Assembly (NCBI GenBank): GCA_003604995.1
Contig: QZJD01000012.1
Span: 1 to 37,675 of the forward strand
Direction: 5' to 3'
Origin: Desulfobulbus sp.
GTDB taxonomy: Bacteria > Desulfobacterota > Desulfobulbia > Desulfobulbales > Desulfobulbaceae
DNA length: 37,675 nt
The position numbers and the translations under genes are program-made. The notes below the pieces were generated by a model. The model was not told where the DNA came from and did no database searches. It saw only the letters and a list, made by a program, of their open reading frames with translations. Below are positions 25,263-33,870 of this stretch, piece after piece. Each line of letters opens with the position of its first letter. Position 1 is the stretch's first letter.

Positions 25263-26609
25263 TCAGGATTTTTCTCCCTTTTCTTTTTCTTCCGGTCGCT
25301 CCTCGTCGTGGACATAGGATTCTTCCGGCCAGGCCAGGTCAAGCCCGTGCACCAGCATGCCCATGCCGTTGAGCAGGCGGTACTGGGCAAACAGGCCGTC
25401 GATCTGGGAGTCGATCAGCTCCTTGTTGGCGTCGATTCGCTCGGCCTCGGAGTCGAGGACATCCAGCAGGGTCCGCTTGCCGATATCCCACTGCTTACCA
25501 TAGGACCGGGCGGTTTCGGTGCTCGACTCGACCCGTTTTTGCAGGAGATGACTCCTGGTCGTGGCCGACTGATAGGCCATCCAGGAAAGCCGGATGCTCT
25601 CCACGACCTGACGATGGGTGTGGTTTCTGATCTCCCGGGCCTCGCTGATCAGATGGACGGTCTCCGCCTTGCGGGCACTGTCCTTCCAGCCGCGGAACAG
25701 GTTGTAGCGCACCCTGACCATGCCGATCAGGTTTTCTTCATCGGTATTGAGGCCGTACTCCAGTTCTTCGCTCCAGACCTTGTCGATTTCAATATCGACA
25801 ATGGGCATGTAGGGGGCCCGGGCGACGTCATCCTGAGCCTTGCGGGCCACAAGGTCTTCCTCGGCCTGCTTCAGGGTGGGGTGTTGTTTGAGGGCGATCT
25901 GCTGCGCCTCTTCCATGGTGGGCGGGATGAGATCCCCCGGAAATTCAGGCTTGACCAGATCTTCGGGCAGATGGCCGACCACCGCCAGATAGTTGGTCTT
26001 GGCATCAAGGAGATTGGTCTCGGCCACCACCACATTGGACTCCGCAAGGGCCAGACGGCTGGTCACCTGGTTCATGTCTGCCTTGCGGTCGACACCGGAT
26101 TCACTGCGCAACCGGATCTGATCGGCTATCCGCTGATGGTTCTTCAGATCTTCATCGGCCAGTTCGAGAAAAGCCTGTTTGCGCAACACCTCAAGATACA
26201 CATTGGCCACGCTCAGGGCAGTATTGTCCGCGGTGCTTTGGATGACGTACGCCTCGGAACGAACCCGTGCCTTCTGCCGATTAGCCTCGTTCATGTCCTG
26301 GAGGCCGCGGAAGACGTTCTGGCGGAGGCTGAGCTTGAATTCCCAGGGATCAAGGGACTGGTCCACCGGTTCGTCCACTTCCTGAAATCCGGCGCCGGCC
26401 GAAAACGTCAATTCCGGAAAATATCCGGCCCTGGCCTGCTTGACCTCCTGGTCGCGGGCCAATCGGTTGTAAACGACGGTCCTGACGTCAGGATGGGTGT
26501 CAATCATATACTTGACTGCCTCCTGAAGCGTCTCGCCATGAACAGTGCCGCAGGTAACAAGTAAGCCCACCATAGCGGCAAACGTGAGCCTTCCTGCCTT
26601 ACCTTGCAT
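25263..26609 (-). CDS. TolC-like outer membrane channel (LapE-like)
   Basis: A 448-residue outer-membrane efflux protein. A signal peptide (residues 1 to about 26, ending GTVHG) precedes ETLQEAVKYMIDTHPDVRTVVYNRL, the standard start of the OEP family. Two long helical repeats follow, with ADEDLKNHQRIADQIRLRSESGVDRKADMNQVTSRLALAESNV in the first half and YGKQWDIGKRTLLDVLDSEAERIDA in the second. The C-terminal tail is acidic and lysine-rich. It forms the trimeric outer-membrane exit of the type I system. The ATG at 26609 has an AGGGAGGGAAT ribosome site. It is transcribed alone, ended by its own terminator. Confidence 0.9.
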   Translation of the reverse strand: MQGKAGRLTFAAMVGLLVTCGTVHGETLQEAVKYMIDTHPDVRTVVYNRLARDQEVKQARAGYFPELTFSAGAGFQEVDEPVDQSLDPWEFKLSLRQNVFRGLQDMNEANRQKARVRSEAYVIQSTADNTALSVANVYLEVLRKQAFLELADEDLKNHQRIADQIRLRSESGVDRKADMNQVTSRLALAESNVVVAETNLLDAKTNYLAVVGHLPEDLVKPEFPGDLIPPTMEEAQQIALKQHPTLKQAEEDLVARKAQDDVARAPYMPIVDIEIDKVWSEELEYGLNTDEENLIGMVRVRYNLFRGWKDSARKAETVHLISEAREIRNHTHRQVVESIRLSWMAYQSATTRSHLLQKRVESSTETARSYGKQWDIGKRTLLDVLDSEAERIDANKELIDSQIDGLFAQYRLLNGMGMLVHGLDLAWPEESYVHDEERPEEKEKGEKS

Positions 26610-26933
26610 ATTCCCTCCCTCTTGTAAAAGTTTTTCGACGTGACGTCCTCGCAACAGGAAAAGACGCAGGCATTCGCCGCTGTTGTTTTCAACGAGTTGC
26701 AGGGCCGCTGGCGTCGGTCTCCTCCCTCTTGCGATTCCGACAGCCTTGTTTTTTTTGCATTATATTATATTATCCCACCAGTACCGCGACAGGTCAATTT
26801 TTTTTTGTATGTTTTTACGAGGTTACCAAACCGTTATAGCCGTTTATCCACCAGAACCGGGAATCGGCGGTTTTGCCTCGATCGGGACGCTGTGGCGGGA
26901 TTTGGCGGATTCAGGTATTATGCTTGCGCAATC
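26610..26933. promoter_or_regulatory. Divergent intergenic region, AT-rich promoter zone
   Basis: 324 bases between the divergent TolC-like and DUF721 genes. A block near 26750-26825 is rich in A and T (TTTTTTTTGCATTATATTATATTATCC), unlike the GC-rich surroundings, and probably holds both promoters. I cannot fix -35/-10 pairs with confidence. No gene is seen: the open frame through it, continuing from 26640 into the next gene, has no family-like sequence. Confidence 0.4.
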
Positions 26934-27410
26934 ATGAAAAAACAGGAACTATCACCGCTGTCGGCGAATCTGGAGGGCTTTTTCGGCCGCAGGCAGTGGC
27001 ATCTTCTCTGGCAGGTCTTTGCCATTACCAGGAACTGGCCGGGGATTGTCGGCAAGGAGATCGCCGACCGTTCGCAACCGGCGTACATTCAGAAAAACGT
27101 GCTGTGGGTGAATGTGCGGGATTCGGTATGGATGCAGCAGCTGCATGCCATGAAGCCCGGGATTTTGGGCCGGGTTCAGGACGCCTTTCCCGAGGCGGGG
27201 ATTCAGGACATCCGCTGGCGGCTGGGGACGGCGGAGCCTGAAGCGGCAGCACCCCGGGCCGGCGGCCGGAAAAAAACGCCTGACCCGGAACAGGCCAGCG
27301 CCTTTGCCAGGATGACGTCGATAATTGATAATAAAGAATGCCGGGATGCCCTGAACAGGTTGTGGCGGACCTTCCATCAACACGGAAACGATGATGAACT
27401 CTCTTCTTGA
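26934..27410 (+). CDS. DUF721 (DciA-like) protein
   Basis: A 158-residue protein. Residues 15-95 match the DUF721/DciA fold: LLWQVFAITRNWPGIVGKEIADRSQP, then LWVNVRDSVWMQQLHAMKPGIL and a VQDAFPEAGIQDIRWRLG end. DciA proteins help load the replicative helicase in bacteria lacking DnaC, and DUF721 members elsewhere are of unknown role. Conserved Trp and Val residues of the family are kept. The C-terminal ~60 residues are charged and not conserved. The ATG at 26934 is chosen by family similarity, as the ribosome site is weak. It overlaps the next gene by 20 bases, so the two are coupled. Confidence 0.8.
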   Translation: MKKQELSPLSANLEGFFGRRQWHLLWQVFAITRNWPGIVGKEIADRSQPAYIQKNVLWVNVRDSVWMQQLHAMKPGILGRVQDAFPEAGIQDIRWRLGTAEPEAAAPRAGGRKKTPDPEQASAFARMTSIIDNKECRDALNRLWRTFHQHGNDDELSS

Positions 27411-29709
27411 TCTGATCGGCAATACCCCTCTTGTCCCGCTTGTCAGGATGAATCAGGTGCCAGGGGTCGCTGTCCTGGCCAAGCTCGAATCGTTTAACCC
27501 CGGCGGTTCGGTCAAGGATCGCATCGCTCTCTCCATGATCGAGGCGGGTGAGGCGAGCGGCGAGTTGACCCGCGACAAGATCGTTTTGGAGGCGACCAGC
27601 GGCAATACCGGAATCGGCCTGGCCATGGTCTGCGCGGCCAAGGGGTACCGTTGCCAGCTGGTGATGCCCGAATCGGCCAGTGTGGAGCGCCGCCAGATCA
27701 TGCAGGCCTATGGCGCTGAGATTATTCTTACCCCGGCCAAGCGGAGCACGGACGGGGCCATTGAAAAGGTTTACGCCCTGGGCCGCGAGCATCCGGAACT
27801 CTATTTTCTGACCGACCAGTTCAACAGCCAGGCCAACTGGCAGGCGCATTATCGGGGGACCGCCCCGGAAATCTGGCAACAGACCGAGGGCAAGGTGACC
27901 GACATCATTACCACCCTCGGCACCTCCGGAACCGCCATGGGCATATGCAAATGGTTCAGGGAACACCATCCGGAGGTGCGGATCATCGCGGTCGAGCCCT
28001 ATTACGGCCATAAGATCCAGGGACTCAAGAACATGAAGGAGTCCTACCGGCCCGGAATATTCGACAAGTCGCAGCCCACCCGGATCGTCAATGTCGCCGA
28101 CGCGGATGCCTTTGAGACGGCCAGGGCCCTGGCGCGCCAGGAGGGGATTTTTGCCGGGATGAGTTCCGGCGCATCCATGTATGCCGCGCTGCAGCAGGCC
28201 CGGGAGATCGGCGAAGGACTGATTGTCGCCATCCTCCCGGACGGCGGCGAACGCTATCTCAGTACCTCGCTCTTCGTGCCCAAAGCCAAGCTGGAAACGG
28301 CCGCGCCCCGCCTCCGCCTTTACAATACAATGACCAGGAGAAAAGAGGAGTTCCGACCGCTCAACAAGAAGCGGGTCACCTGCTATGCCTGCGGGCCGAC
28401 CGCCTATCAGTCCCCGAATATGGGCCATTGCCGGCGACTGGTCGTCGCGGATCTGATCATCCGCTATCTTGAGCAGAAGGGCTTCGAGGTCCATTCCTAC
28501 ATGAACTTCACCGATATCGACGACAACACGATCAACGGTGCGGTCCGGGCCGGTCTGCCTTTGAAGGAGTTTACCACCGGCTATATCAATGAGTTCATGC
28601 ACGCGGCCCGGACCCTCGGGGTCACGGAGGCAACCGGGTACCCCAAGGCCTCCGAGCATGTCGGCAGCATGATCGAGATAGCCCATGAGCTGATCCATAA
28701 GGGCTTTGCCTATGAAAAGCACGGCTCCATCTATTTCGATATATCAAAGTTCAGGGCATACGGCCGGCTTTCCGGGGTGGACCTGAGCAAGATCCGCACC
28801 GGCACCACCGTAGACCTGGACAACTACGAAAAGGATAATCCCCGGGATTTCACCCTGCTCAAACGCTCCACCCTGGACGAGCTGAAAAGGGGGATTTTTT
28901 ACGAAACCGACTGGGGCAATGTGCGGCCGGGATGGCACATCGAGTGTTCGGCCATGTCCACCCGCTATCTGGGCGAGACCATCGATATCCATACCGCCAG
29001 CCAGGACCTGATGTTTCCCCACCATGAAAACGAGATCGCCATCGCCGAGGCGCTCACCGGCAAGCCCCTGGCCAATTACTGGCTCCACTCCGGTCTGCTG
29101 CTCATGGACGGCAAGAAAATGTCCGAAGACGCGGGCAATATCGTGACCCTGGGCGATGTGCTGGATCGCGGCTATAGCGGCAGGGAACTGCGTTTTCTCC
29201 TGCTGGGCGTCCATTACCGCAAACCCATGCATTTTTCCTATCGCCGGCTGGATTCCGCCCGCAGATCTCTGATGCGCATCGACGAATTCACCCGCAAGCT
29301 TCTCTGTCTGCCGCCCGACCTCCCCCATCCCTATGTTTCGGTGTATGTGGCGGACCTGGACCGCAATTTCCATGCGGCCATGGATGATGATCTGAATATC
29401 TCCGGAGCCGTCGGAGCGCTGTTCGACTTCATCAAGAAGATCAATCCGGTCCTGCAGACCGGCAGTCTGGAGCGGGAGCAGAAAAACCTGATCCTGGAAA
29501 CCCTGCGCCGCCTCAACAGCGTACTGGGCATCCTGCGGCTGGAACAATGCCCCCTGGCGCCGGACGTGGACCGGTTGCTCCGGGAGCGGGAGCGTGCCCG
29601 GCAGCTCAAGGACTGGCCTGCCGCCGACGGTGCCAGGGAGGAACTCCTGAAAAAGGGCATTACCGTGCGGGACACCGCCTCCGGAACGGTCTGGGAGAAG
29701 ATCGACTGA
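27391..29709 (+). CDS. Cysteine synthase - cysteinyl-tRNA synthetase fusion with altered HIGH and KMSKS motifs
   Basis: A 772-residue two-enzyme chain. Residues 1-300 are a CysK/CysM-type O-acetylserine sulfhydrylase: NPGGSVKDR with PLP Lys42, TSGNTG (69-74) and GTSGTAMG as phosphate loop. Residues 305-772 are a whole CysRS: zinc ligands Cys334, Cys519 (WHIECSAMS), His544 and Glu548 (HHENE), and a C-terminal anticodon-type domain (LKDWPAADGAREELLKKGI). Two signature motifs are changed: HIGH is NMGH (343-346) and KMSKS is KMSED (576-580), and TDIDDKI reads TDIDDNT. The chain could make cysteine and hand it to tRNA-Cys, or be a paralogue with another acceptor, as MshC is. Whether the genome has a second cysS would decide. 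The start is ATG 27391 or 27394. Confidence 0.88.
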   Translation: MMNSLLDLIGNTPLVPLVRMNQVPGVAVLAKLESFNPGGSVKDRIALSMIEAGEASGELTRDKIVLEATSGNTGIGLAMVCAAKGYRCQLVMPESASVERRQIMQAYGAEIILTPAKRSTDGAIEKVYALGREHPELYFLTDQFNSQANWQAHYRGTAPEIWQQTEGKVTDIITTLGTSGTAMGICKWFREHHPEVRIIAVEPYYGHKIQGLKNMKESYRPGIFDKSQPTRIVNVADADAFETARALARQEGIFAGMSSGASMYAALQQAREIGEGLIVAILPDGGERYLSTSLFVPKAKLETAAPRLRLYNTMTRRKEEFRPLNKKRVTCYACGPTAYQSPNMGHCRRLVVADLIIRYLEQKGFEVHSYMNFTDIDDNTINGAVRAGLPLKEFTTGYINEFMHAARTLGVTEATGYPKASEHVGSMIEIAHELIHKGFAYEKHGSIYFDISKFRAYGRLSGVDLSKIRTGTTVDLDNYEKDNPRDFTLLKRSTLDELKRGIFYETDWGNVRPGWHIECSAMSTRYLGETIDIHTASQDLMFPHHENEIAIAEALTGKPLANYWLHSGLLLMDGKKMSEDAGNIVTLGDVLDRGYSGRELRFLLLGVHYRKPMHFSYRRLDSARRSLMRIDEFTRKLLCLPPDLPHPYVSVYVADLDRNFHAAMDDDLNISGAVGALFDFIKKINPVLQTGSLEREQKNLILETLRRLNSVLGILRLEQCPLAPDVDRLLRERERARQLKDWPAADGAREELLKKGITVRDTASGTVWEKID

Positions 29710-29820
29710 ACAGCGCCCAACCTGGTCGTTGCGGCCGTTCCAATGTCCGCACGGTTGTTATCAAGACGGTTGCGTTCCGGAAGCAATCCCGGTACATTGC
29801 CGGGACAGAGTTCACGGGTT

Positions 29821-29897
29821 GCGCCAGTAGCTCAGGCGGACAGAGCAGGAGCCTTCTAAGCTCAAGGTCGGGGGTTCGAGTCCCTCCTGGCGCACCA
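29821..29897 (+). tRNA. tRNA-Arg (anticodon TCT)
   Basis: A 77-base cloverleaf with encoded CCA. The acceptor arms GCGCCAG and CTGGCGC pair perfectly over 7 bases. The D-arm is GCTC..GAGC, the anticodon loop CTTCTAA has anticodon TCT, and the T-arm is GGGGG TTCGAGT CCCTC-like. It reads AGA codons (and probably AGG). The last bases are repeated at 34170-34192. Confidence 0.95.
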
Positions 29898-30154
29898 AGT
29901 TTAAGGAAATCCGGGCGGCATGCCCGACAATGTTTCCAATATCCGGCGAGGAGGGGCGGGGCTATCCTCCCGAGGGGCGGTCTCTATTCAGCCGTTCCCG
30001 CACCATTATCCTTTTCGTATCGCCCGACACCCGCAAGCTTGGGCTGGCCGGGGATGTTTATCCCGATCAGTCTGCTAACTTTTCGTGATTACGCCCAAAG
30101 CTCGGTTTGGTCATCTGCCTCAATCCCCGATTATCCTCAATTCCGCTGGCCTTC

Positions 30155-31066
30155 TTATTCTTTTTTCGCCACAAAAATGGATTTGCTCGCTTCCTTCTGA
30201 ATAGCCGCAACCGCCGGGTGTTTGATGATACGTTCAACGGAGATCGCATAGAATCGTTCCCGGACGGCATTGGTTTTCCCGAGAACCAATACATTGTGCT
30301 GCCGTTGCACTTCCTCATCAATGACCGTGGGAGATGCGAAGATGCCGTCTCCGGCCTGGCCGAACGTCTTGAGCAGTGCCTGATCGTCGAATTCCCCAAC
30401 CACCGAAGGCCGGATACCGATGGAATCGAACCACTGGTCGAGAGCACCACGCAACGCGGACATGGGGGACGGCAAGAGCATCGGCATGCCGTTCAGTGAC
30501 TGGGGGAATTGCCCTTTCAGTCGGTCGGCCAGTCGCTTGGCGGCAAAAAAGCTCACACCGCATTCTCCGAGAAGATGGCTGTAGGCCTTGACGCTTAAGC
30601 CGGGCTTAACCGGCGTGTCGGTCAAAACGATGTCAAGGCCGTGAACCGAGAGTTCGGCAAGAAGATGCTCCTCTTTGCCTTCGTGGCAGACGATGCGGAT
30701 CGATTCCGGAAGGTTCATCGCCGGCTCCAGGAGCTTTCGTACAACCAACTTGGGGAGCGCGTCCACGATGCCAACCACCAGGCGCAATGGACCTGAGATC
30801 GGCCTGCCCCTCACCGTGTCGAGCAATTCCTGGCCCAAGGAGAAAATTTCATCGGCGTAACGATAAACGAGCCGTCCCATTTCCGTCAGCTCAAGATTGC
30901 GCCCCACCCGAAGAAACAGTTTGCCTCCCAGCATGTCTTCGAGTTTTGCCACCTGGGCGCTGACCGTTGAAGGCGCCAGGCGAAGATGCTCGCTTGCCCT
31001 GCTGATGCTCTCTTTCCTGGCTGCACACCAGAAATAATAGAGATGGTGATAGTTAAGCCATTCCAT
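30155..31066 (-). CDS. nhaR: NhaR-like LysR-family transcription regulator
   Basis: A 303-residue LysR-type regulator close in layout to E. coli NhaR. The N-terminal winged helix (about 4-62) opens WLNYHHLYYFWCAARKE, matching NhaR's NYNHLYYFW, and LVYRYADEIFSLGQELLD (about 69-86) matches the linker helix. The effector domain keeps GECGVSFF and the GEFDDQALLKTFGQAGDGIF stretch. NhaR activates Na+/H+ antiporter genes in E. coli in response to sodium and pH. No nhaA-type gene is in the window. The ATG at 31066 has an AAAGG site, and a TTG two codons upstream is the longer alternative. The gene diverges from the HPF-like reading frame. The 257 bases between the tRNA and this gene (29898-30154) hold no gene I can support. 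Confidence 0.9.
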   Translation of the reverse strand: MEWLNYHHLYYFWCAARKESISRASEHLRLAPSTVSAQVAKLEDMLGGKLFLRVGRNLELTEMGRLVYRYADEIFSLGQELLDTVRGRPISGPLRLVVGIVDALPKLVVRKLLEPAMNLPESIRIVCHEGKEEHLLAELSVHGLDIVLTDTPVKPGLSVKAYSHLLGECGVSFFAAKRLADRLKGQFPQSLNGMPMLLPSPMSALRGALDQWFDSIGIRPSVVGEFDDQALLKTFGQAGDGIFASPTVIDEEVQRQHNVLVLGKTNAVRERFYAISVERIIKHPAVAAIQKEASKSIFVAKKE

Positions 31067-31083
31067 GTACAACCTTTCGTTTT

Positions 31084-31095
31084 TATCGAAAGATA
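31084..31095. promoter_or_regulatory. TATC-N4-GATA inverted repeat upstream of nhaR
   Basis: TATCGAAAGATA lies 18 bases in front of the nhaR start, in an AT-rich divergent region (31067-31179). A short dyad in this place fits a LysR autoregulatory site (T-N11-A type), but one copy gives no more than a suggestion. Confidence 0.3.
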
Positions 31096-31179
31096 ATAAA
31101 TGTTTTTTCTATTTGGTTCAAGTGTATTTCGGTCTTATCTTGTTGCAAGAGAAGAGTAATCCGTGTGCATGAGGGTGAG

Positions 31180-31721
31180 ATGCAGTTTGCGATATACCTT
31201 GGAAAGGCTGGTATGAATGCAGAGGGCTCTCGGCGAGCCGAGCGGTGGTTGCGCTTTTCCCTGAGTCGGTTCACTGGGGTCGTTTCCCGGGCCCATGAGA
31301 CGTTTTTCGACGTGAATGGCCCCAGGGGCGATCTCGACAAGCGGTGTAAATCACGGCCAAGATGGAGGCCGCCGGGCAGATCATGGTCCAGGGGGAAGGA
31401 CGTGACTATGTCGAAGTGCTTTCCCTCTGTCTGGACAAGCTCGTCCGCGCAATCAGAAGAAACCTTGACAGGGGCAGATGCCTTCTGACTCGAAAAAAAG
31501 GATCAATGCTAAGCCTCATGTCGATAATGCAAGGTGAGTTCGATCTGAACCTCGAGGGTGATGTCGGTTCATGCGAGGCGGGGCGTGAAATTCACGAAAA
31601 CGTGACACCGAAAATTAAGGTGAAGAAGGATTTCATGGAAAAAAATAGTTTGCTCCCTCCCGTCTTTGTCGATTCTATGCGGGCGGCAGGGGTGGGTCCC
31701 CTGGAACGGAGCGAAAGGTGA
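31180..31721 (+). pseudogene. HPF/RaiA-like ribosome-associated protein, frameshifted
   Basis: Two frames together resemble an HPF/RaiA (sigma-54 modulation/ribosome hibernation) domain. The first part runs MQFAIYLGKAGMNAEG...FFDVNGPRGDLDKRCK, and the natural continuation VTAKMEAAGQIMVQ...DYVEVLSLCLDKLVRAIRRNLDR lies in the next frame. Adding one base near 31350 (AAA|TC) joins the two. In the family this is the VNGPRGG.DKRC-type strand and the following helix. A GAGG ribosome site precedes ATG 31180. After the domain comes a ~60-residue tail of unknown type to the stop at 31721, and ccsB starts 8 bases later. A real gene with one sequencing error is as likely as a dead gene. Confidence 0.6.
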
Positions 31722-31729
31722 GGTGAAAA

Positions 31730-32563
31730 ATGGACAGTTCGCAATTATTAGGTCTTACGACATTCGCATACTTGTTGTCAGCCGTCGCCTATATTGGCCT
31801 TTTGGTGTTTCGGTCCGCACGACTCGGCCCGGTAGCCACCGGGGCAACGGTTATCGCCCTTTTCATCAACACGGCCGGCATCGGACTTCGGTGGCTTGAA
31901 TCGCACCGGATGGGGATAGGGTATGCTCCCCTGTCGAACATGTATGAATCGCTGGTCTTTTTTGCCTGGTCCATAGCAGTTGTCTACCTGTGGCTGGAAT
32001 TTGCGTACAGAAACCGATTTCTCGGCGCCTTTGCCATGCCTTTTGCCGCCATTGCCATGGCCCTTGCGGAAATGAAGAATCCGGACATAACCCCGCTTGT
32101 CCCCGCCCTGCAGAGCAACTGGCTTATCGCCCATGTTGTCACCTGTTTCATCGGCTACGCCGCGTTCGCCGTGGCTTGCGGCTTTGGTGTCCTGTATCTG
32201 CTGCAACACAGGGCAAAAGAGAAGAGGGGGCAAGGAGCGTTTCTGGCGCAGTTCCCGGACATGAAGATCGTTGACGGCATAGTCCACAAGATTCTGGTGT
32301 TCGGCTTTCTCTGGCTGACCGCCGGGATCATCACCGGTGCGGTCTGGGCCAATTCAGCATGGGGTACATATTGGAGCTGGGACCCCAAGGAAACCTGGTC
32401 GATCATCACCTGGTTCATCTATGCCGCCGCCCTGCATTTTCGGTTTACCAGGGGCTGGGGCGGGACAAGAATCGCCTGGTTTTCCATCATTGGCTTTGCC
32501 TCGGTAATGTTCACCTATTACGGCGTAAATTACCTTCTCGCCGGTTTGCATAGCTACGGATAA
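31730..32563 (+). CDS. ccsB: CcsB/CcsA-type cytochrome c biogenesis protein
   Basis: A 277-residue polytopic membrane protein of the CcsA/ResC heme-handling family. It carries the tryptophan-rich periplasmic heme-binding motif WGTYWSWDPKETW (211-223), with candidate heme-ligand histidines His135 (NWLIAHVVTC) and His186 (GIVHKIL), and about eight membrane helices. With a ResB-like partner it delivers heme to apocytochromes c (System II). No ResB gene is adjacent, which is unusual. The cytochrome c3-like gene at 36926 would be a plausible client. Preceded 8 bases upstream by the frameshifted HPF-like frame and followed by htpX. Confidence 0.92.
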   Translation: MDSSQLLGLTTFAYLLSAVAYIGLLVFRSARLGPVATGATVIALFINTAGIGLRWLESHRMGIGYAPLSNMYESLVFFAWSIAVVYLWLEFAYRNRFLGAFAMPFAAIAMALAEMKNPDITPLVPALQSNWLIAHVVTCFIGYAAFAVACGFGVLYLLQHRAKEKRGQGAFLAQFPDMKIVDGIVHKILVFGFLWLTAGIITGAVWANSAWGTYWSWDPKETWSIITWFIYAAALHFRFTRGWGGTRIAWFSIIGFASVMFTYYGVNYLLAGLHSYG

Positions 32564-32629
32564 CGGGCAGCAGTTGCGAACCGGCCCATCAGGCTAAACA
32601 AAAAACGAACGGAGCAATTTGACAAGCAG

Positions 32630-33466
32630 ATGAATAGCGCGAAGGTATTTCTATTCATGGCCGCGTTGAGCGGCCTCTTTATGGTATCCGGCCAGGCCTT
32701 TGGAGGACAGAGCGGGATGATCACGGCCTTGGTCATGGCAATCGCGATGAATTTTTTCGCCTATTGGTTCAGCGACAAGCTTGCCTTGAAAATGAGTCGG
32801 GCCCGGGAGGTGAATGATGCCGAGGCTCCGGCGCTGCATACCATGATCGCCTCCCTCGCCGGAAGAGCCGGGCTGCCCAAACCCCGGGTCTACATTATTC
32901 ACGGTGATACGCCAAACGCCTTTGCCACGGGCCGCGATCCGGAACACGCCGCGGTGGCGGTCACCGAGGGGTTGCTCAGCCTGTTGAATCGAGACGAACT
33001 GGAGGGAGTGCTGGCTCATGAACTGGCCCACATCAAGAATCGCGACATCCTGATAAGTTCCATTGCCGCGGTCATGGCGGGCGCAATCAGCTATCTGGCC
33101 ACCATGGCGCAGTGGGCCATGATTTTCGGCGGCGGCAGGGGCGAGGAAGAGGAAGGCGGCAGCATGGTCGGTTCACTTGCCATGATGATCATTGCCCCGC
33201 TTGCCGCAACCCTGATCCAGCTTGCCATATCCCGCAGCAGGGAATACACGGCCGATGCCATCGGGGCAGCAATCAGCGGTAAACCGCAAGGGCTGGCCAG
33301 TGCCCTTGCCCGGCTGGAAGCATACAACCAGCAGCTTCCCATGCAGGTAAATCCGGCAACGGCTCAGATGTACATTGTCAATCCGCTGCATGGCCAGAGC
33401 CTGATGCGCCTGTTCAGTACGCATCCGCCTATCCGGGAGAGGATCAAGAGACTGACCGGTCAGTAG
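32630..33466 (+). CDS. htpX: HtpX-type membrane zinc metalloprotease
   Basis: A 278-residue M48B protease. It keeps HELAH (130-134) as zinc site, with the third ligand Glu205 in SREYTADAIG, and the MNFFAYWFSDKLALKM N-terminal helix pair of the family. The protease domain faces the cytoplasm and degrades damaged membrane proteins, usually with FtsH-like quality control. Length equals that of well-known HtpX proteins. There is a 66-base gap after ccsB. Confidence 0.95.
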   Translation: MNSAKVFLFMAALSGLFMVSGQAFGGQSGMITALVMAIAMNFFAYWFSDKLALKMSRAREVNDAEAPALHTMIASLAGRAGLPKPRVYIIHGDTPNAFATGRDPEHAAVAVTEGLLSLLNRDELEGVLAHELAHIKNRDILISSIAAVMAGAISYLATMAQWAMIFGGGRGEEEEGGSMVGSLAMMIIAPLAATLIQLAISRSREYTADAIGAAISGKPQGLASALARLEAYNQQLPMQVNPATAQMYIVNPLHGQSLMRLFSTHPPIRERIKRLTGQ

Positions 33467-33524
33467 ATACGTTTAAGTTGAAAATGGATCATCAGACAAC
33501 ATTCAAGCGAAAGGAGAAACTCCC

Positions 33525-33728
33525 ATGAAGAAGCCAAGCGAATCGGCGGTAGATCTTAAATATTTGATTAATCATGCGATTTCCGACATGGAAATAACCC
33601 AGTCCGAATACCAGCAAATAATGGATATGGCTCTTTCCGACGGGATTATCGATCAGGAGGAAAAAGCGCTGCTGGCCCAGTTCCAGGAAATGATCAGCAA
33701 CGGCACTGTCAAGAGAGTGCGCGGCTGA
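33525..33728 (+). CDS. Small TerB-like protein of unknown function
   Basis: A 67-residue acidic protein, MKKPSESAVDLKYLINHAISD..., with SDGIIDQEEKALLAQFQEMI. The D/E-rich helix pairs (SQSEYQQIMDMALSDGIIDQEEKALL-type layout) resemble the metal-binding helices of TerB-like or tellurite-resistance-associated domains, though it is too short for a full domain. The ribosome site AGGAGAAACTCCC before ATG 33525 is good. It follows htpX and may be transcribed with it. Confidence 0.7.
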   Translation: MKKPSESAVDLKYLINHAISDMEITQSEYQQIMDMALSDGIIDQEEKALLAQFQEMISNGTVKRVRG

Positions 33729-33767
33729 ATGTTTTTTTTTGCGTTGCCGCAATGCATATACGGCCTA

Positions 33768-33785
33768 AACGTGAACGTTCACGTT
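33768..33785. promoter_or_regulatory. 18-base perfect palindrome, operator-like
   Basis: AACGTGAACGTTCACGTT is identical to its own reverse complement over all 18 bases. It lies 40 bases after the TerB-like gene and before the structured stretch. A dyad of this size fits a dimeric regulator site. I do not recognise its owner. Confidence 0.5.
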
Positions 33786-33870
33786 GATTAGTTGATTATT
33801 GTGGTAGAGAGGTACGTTTGTCGCCGGGACGGACCGGGGCAGGCTCCTCGTTTCCAGCGTACCCCACCGG

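Noticed and set aside
27025-28722. Minus-strand open frame (565 codons) opposite the DUF721 and cysteine synthase genes
   Set aside because: Antisense shadow over a strongly conserved gene; no domain seen.
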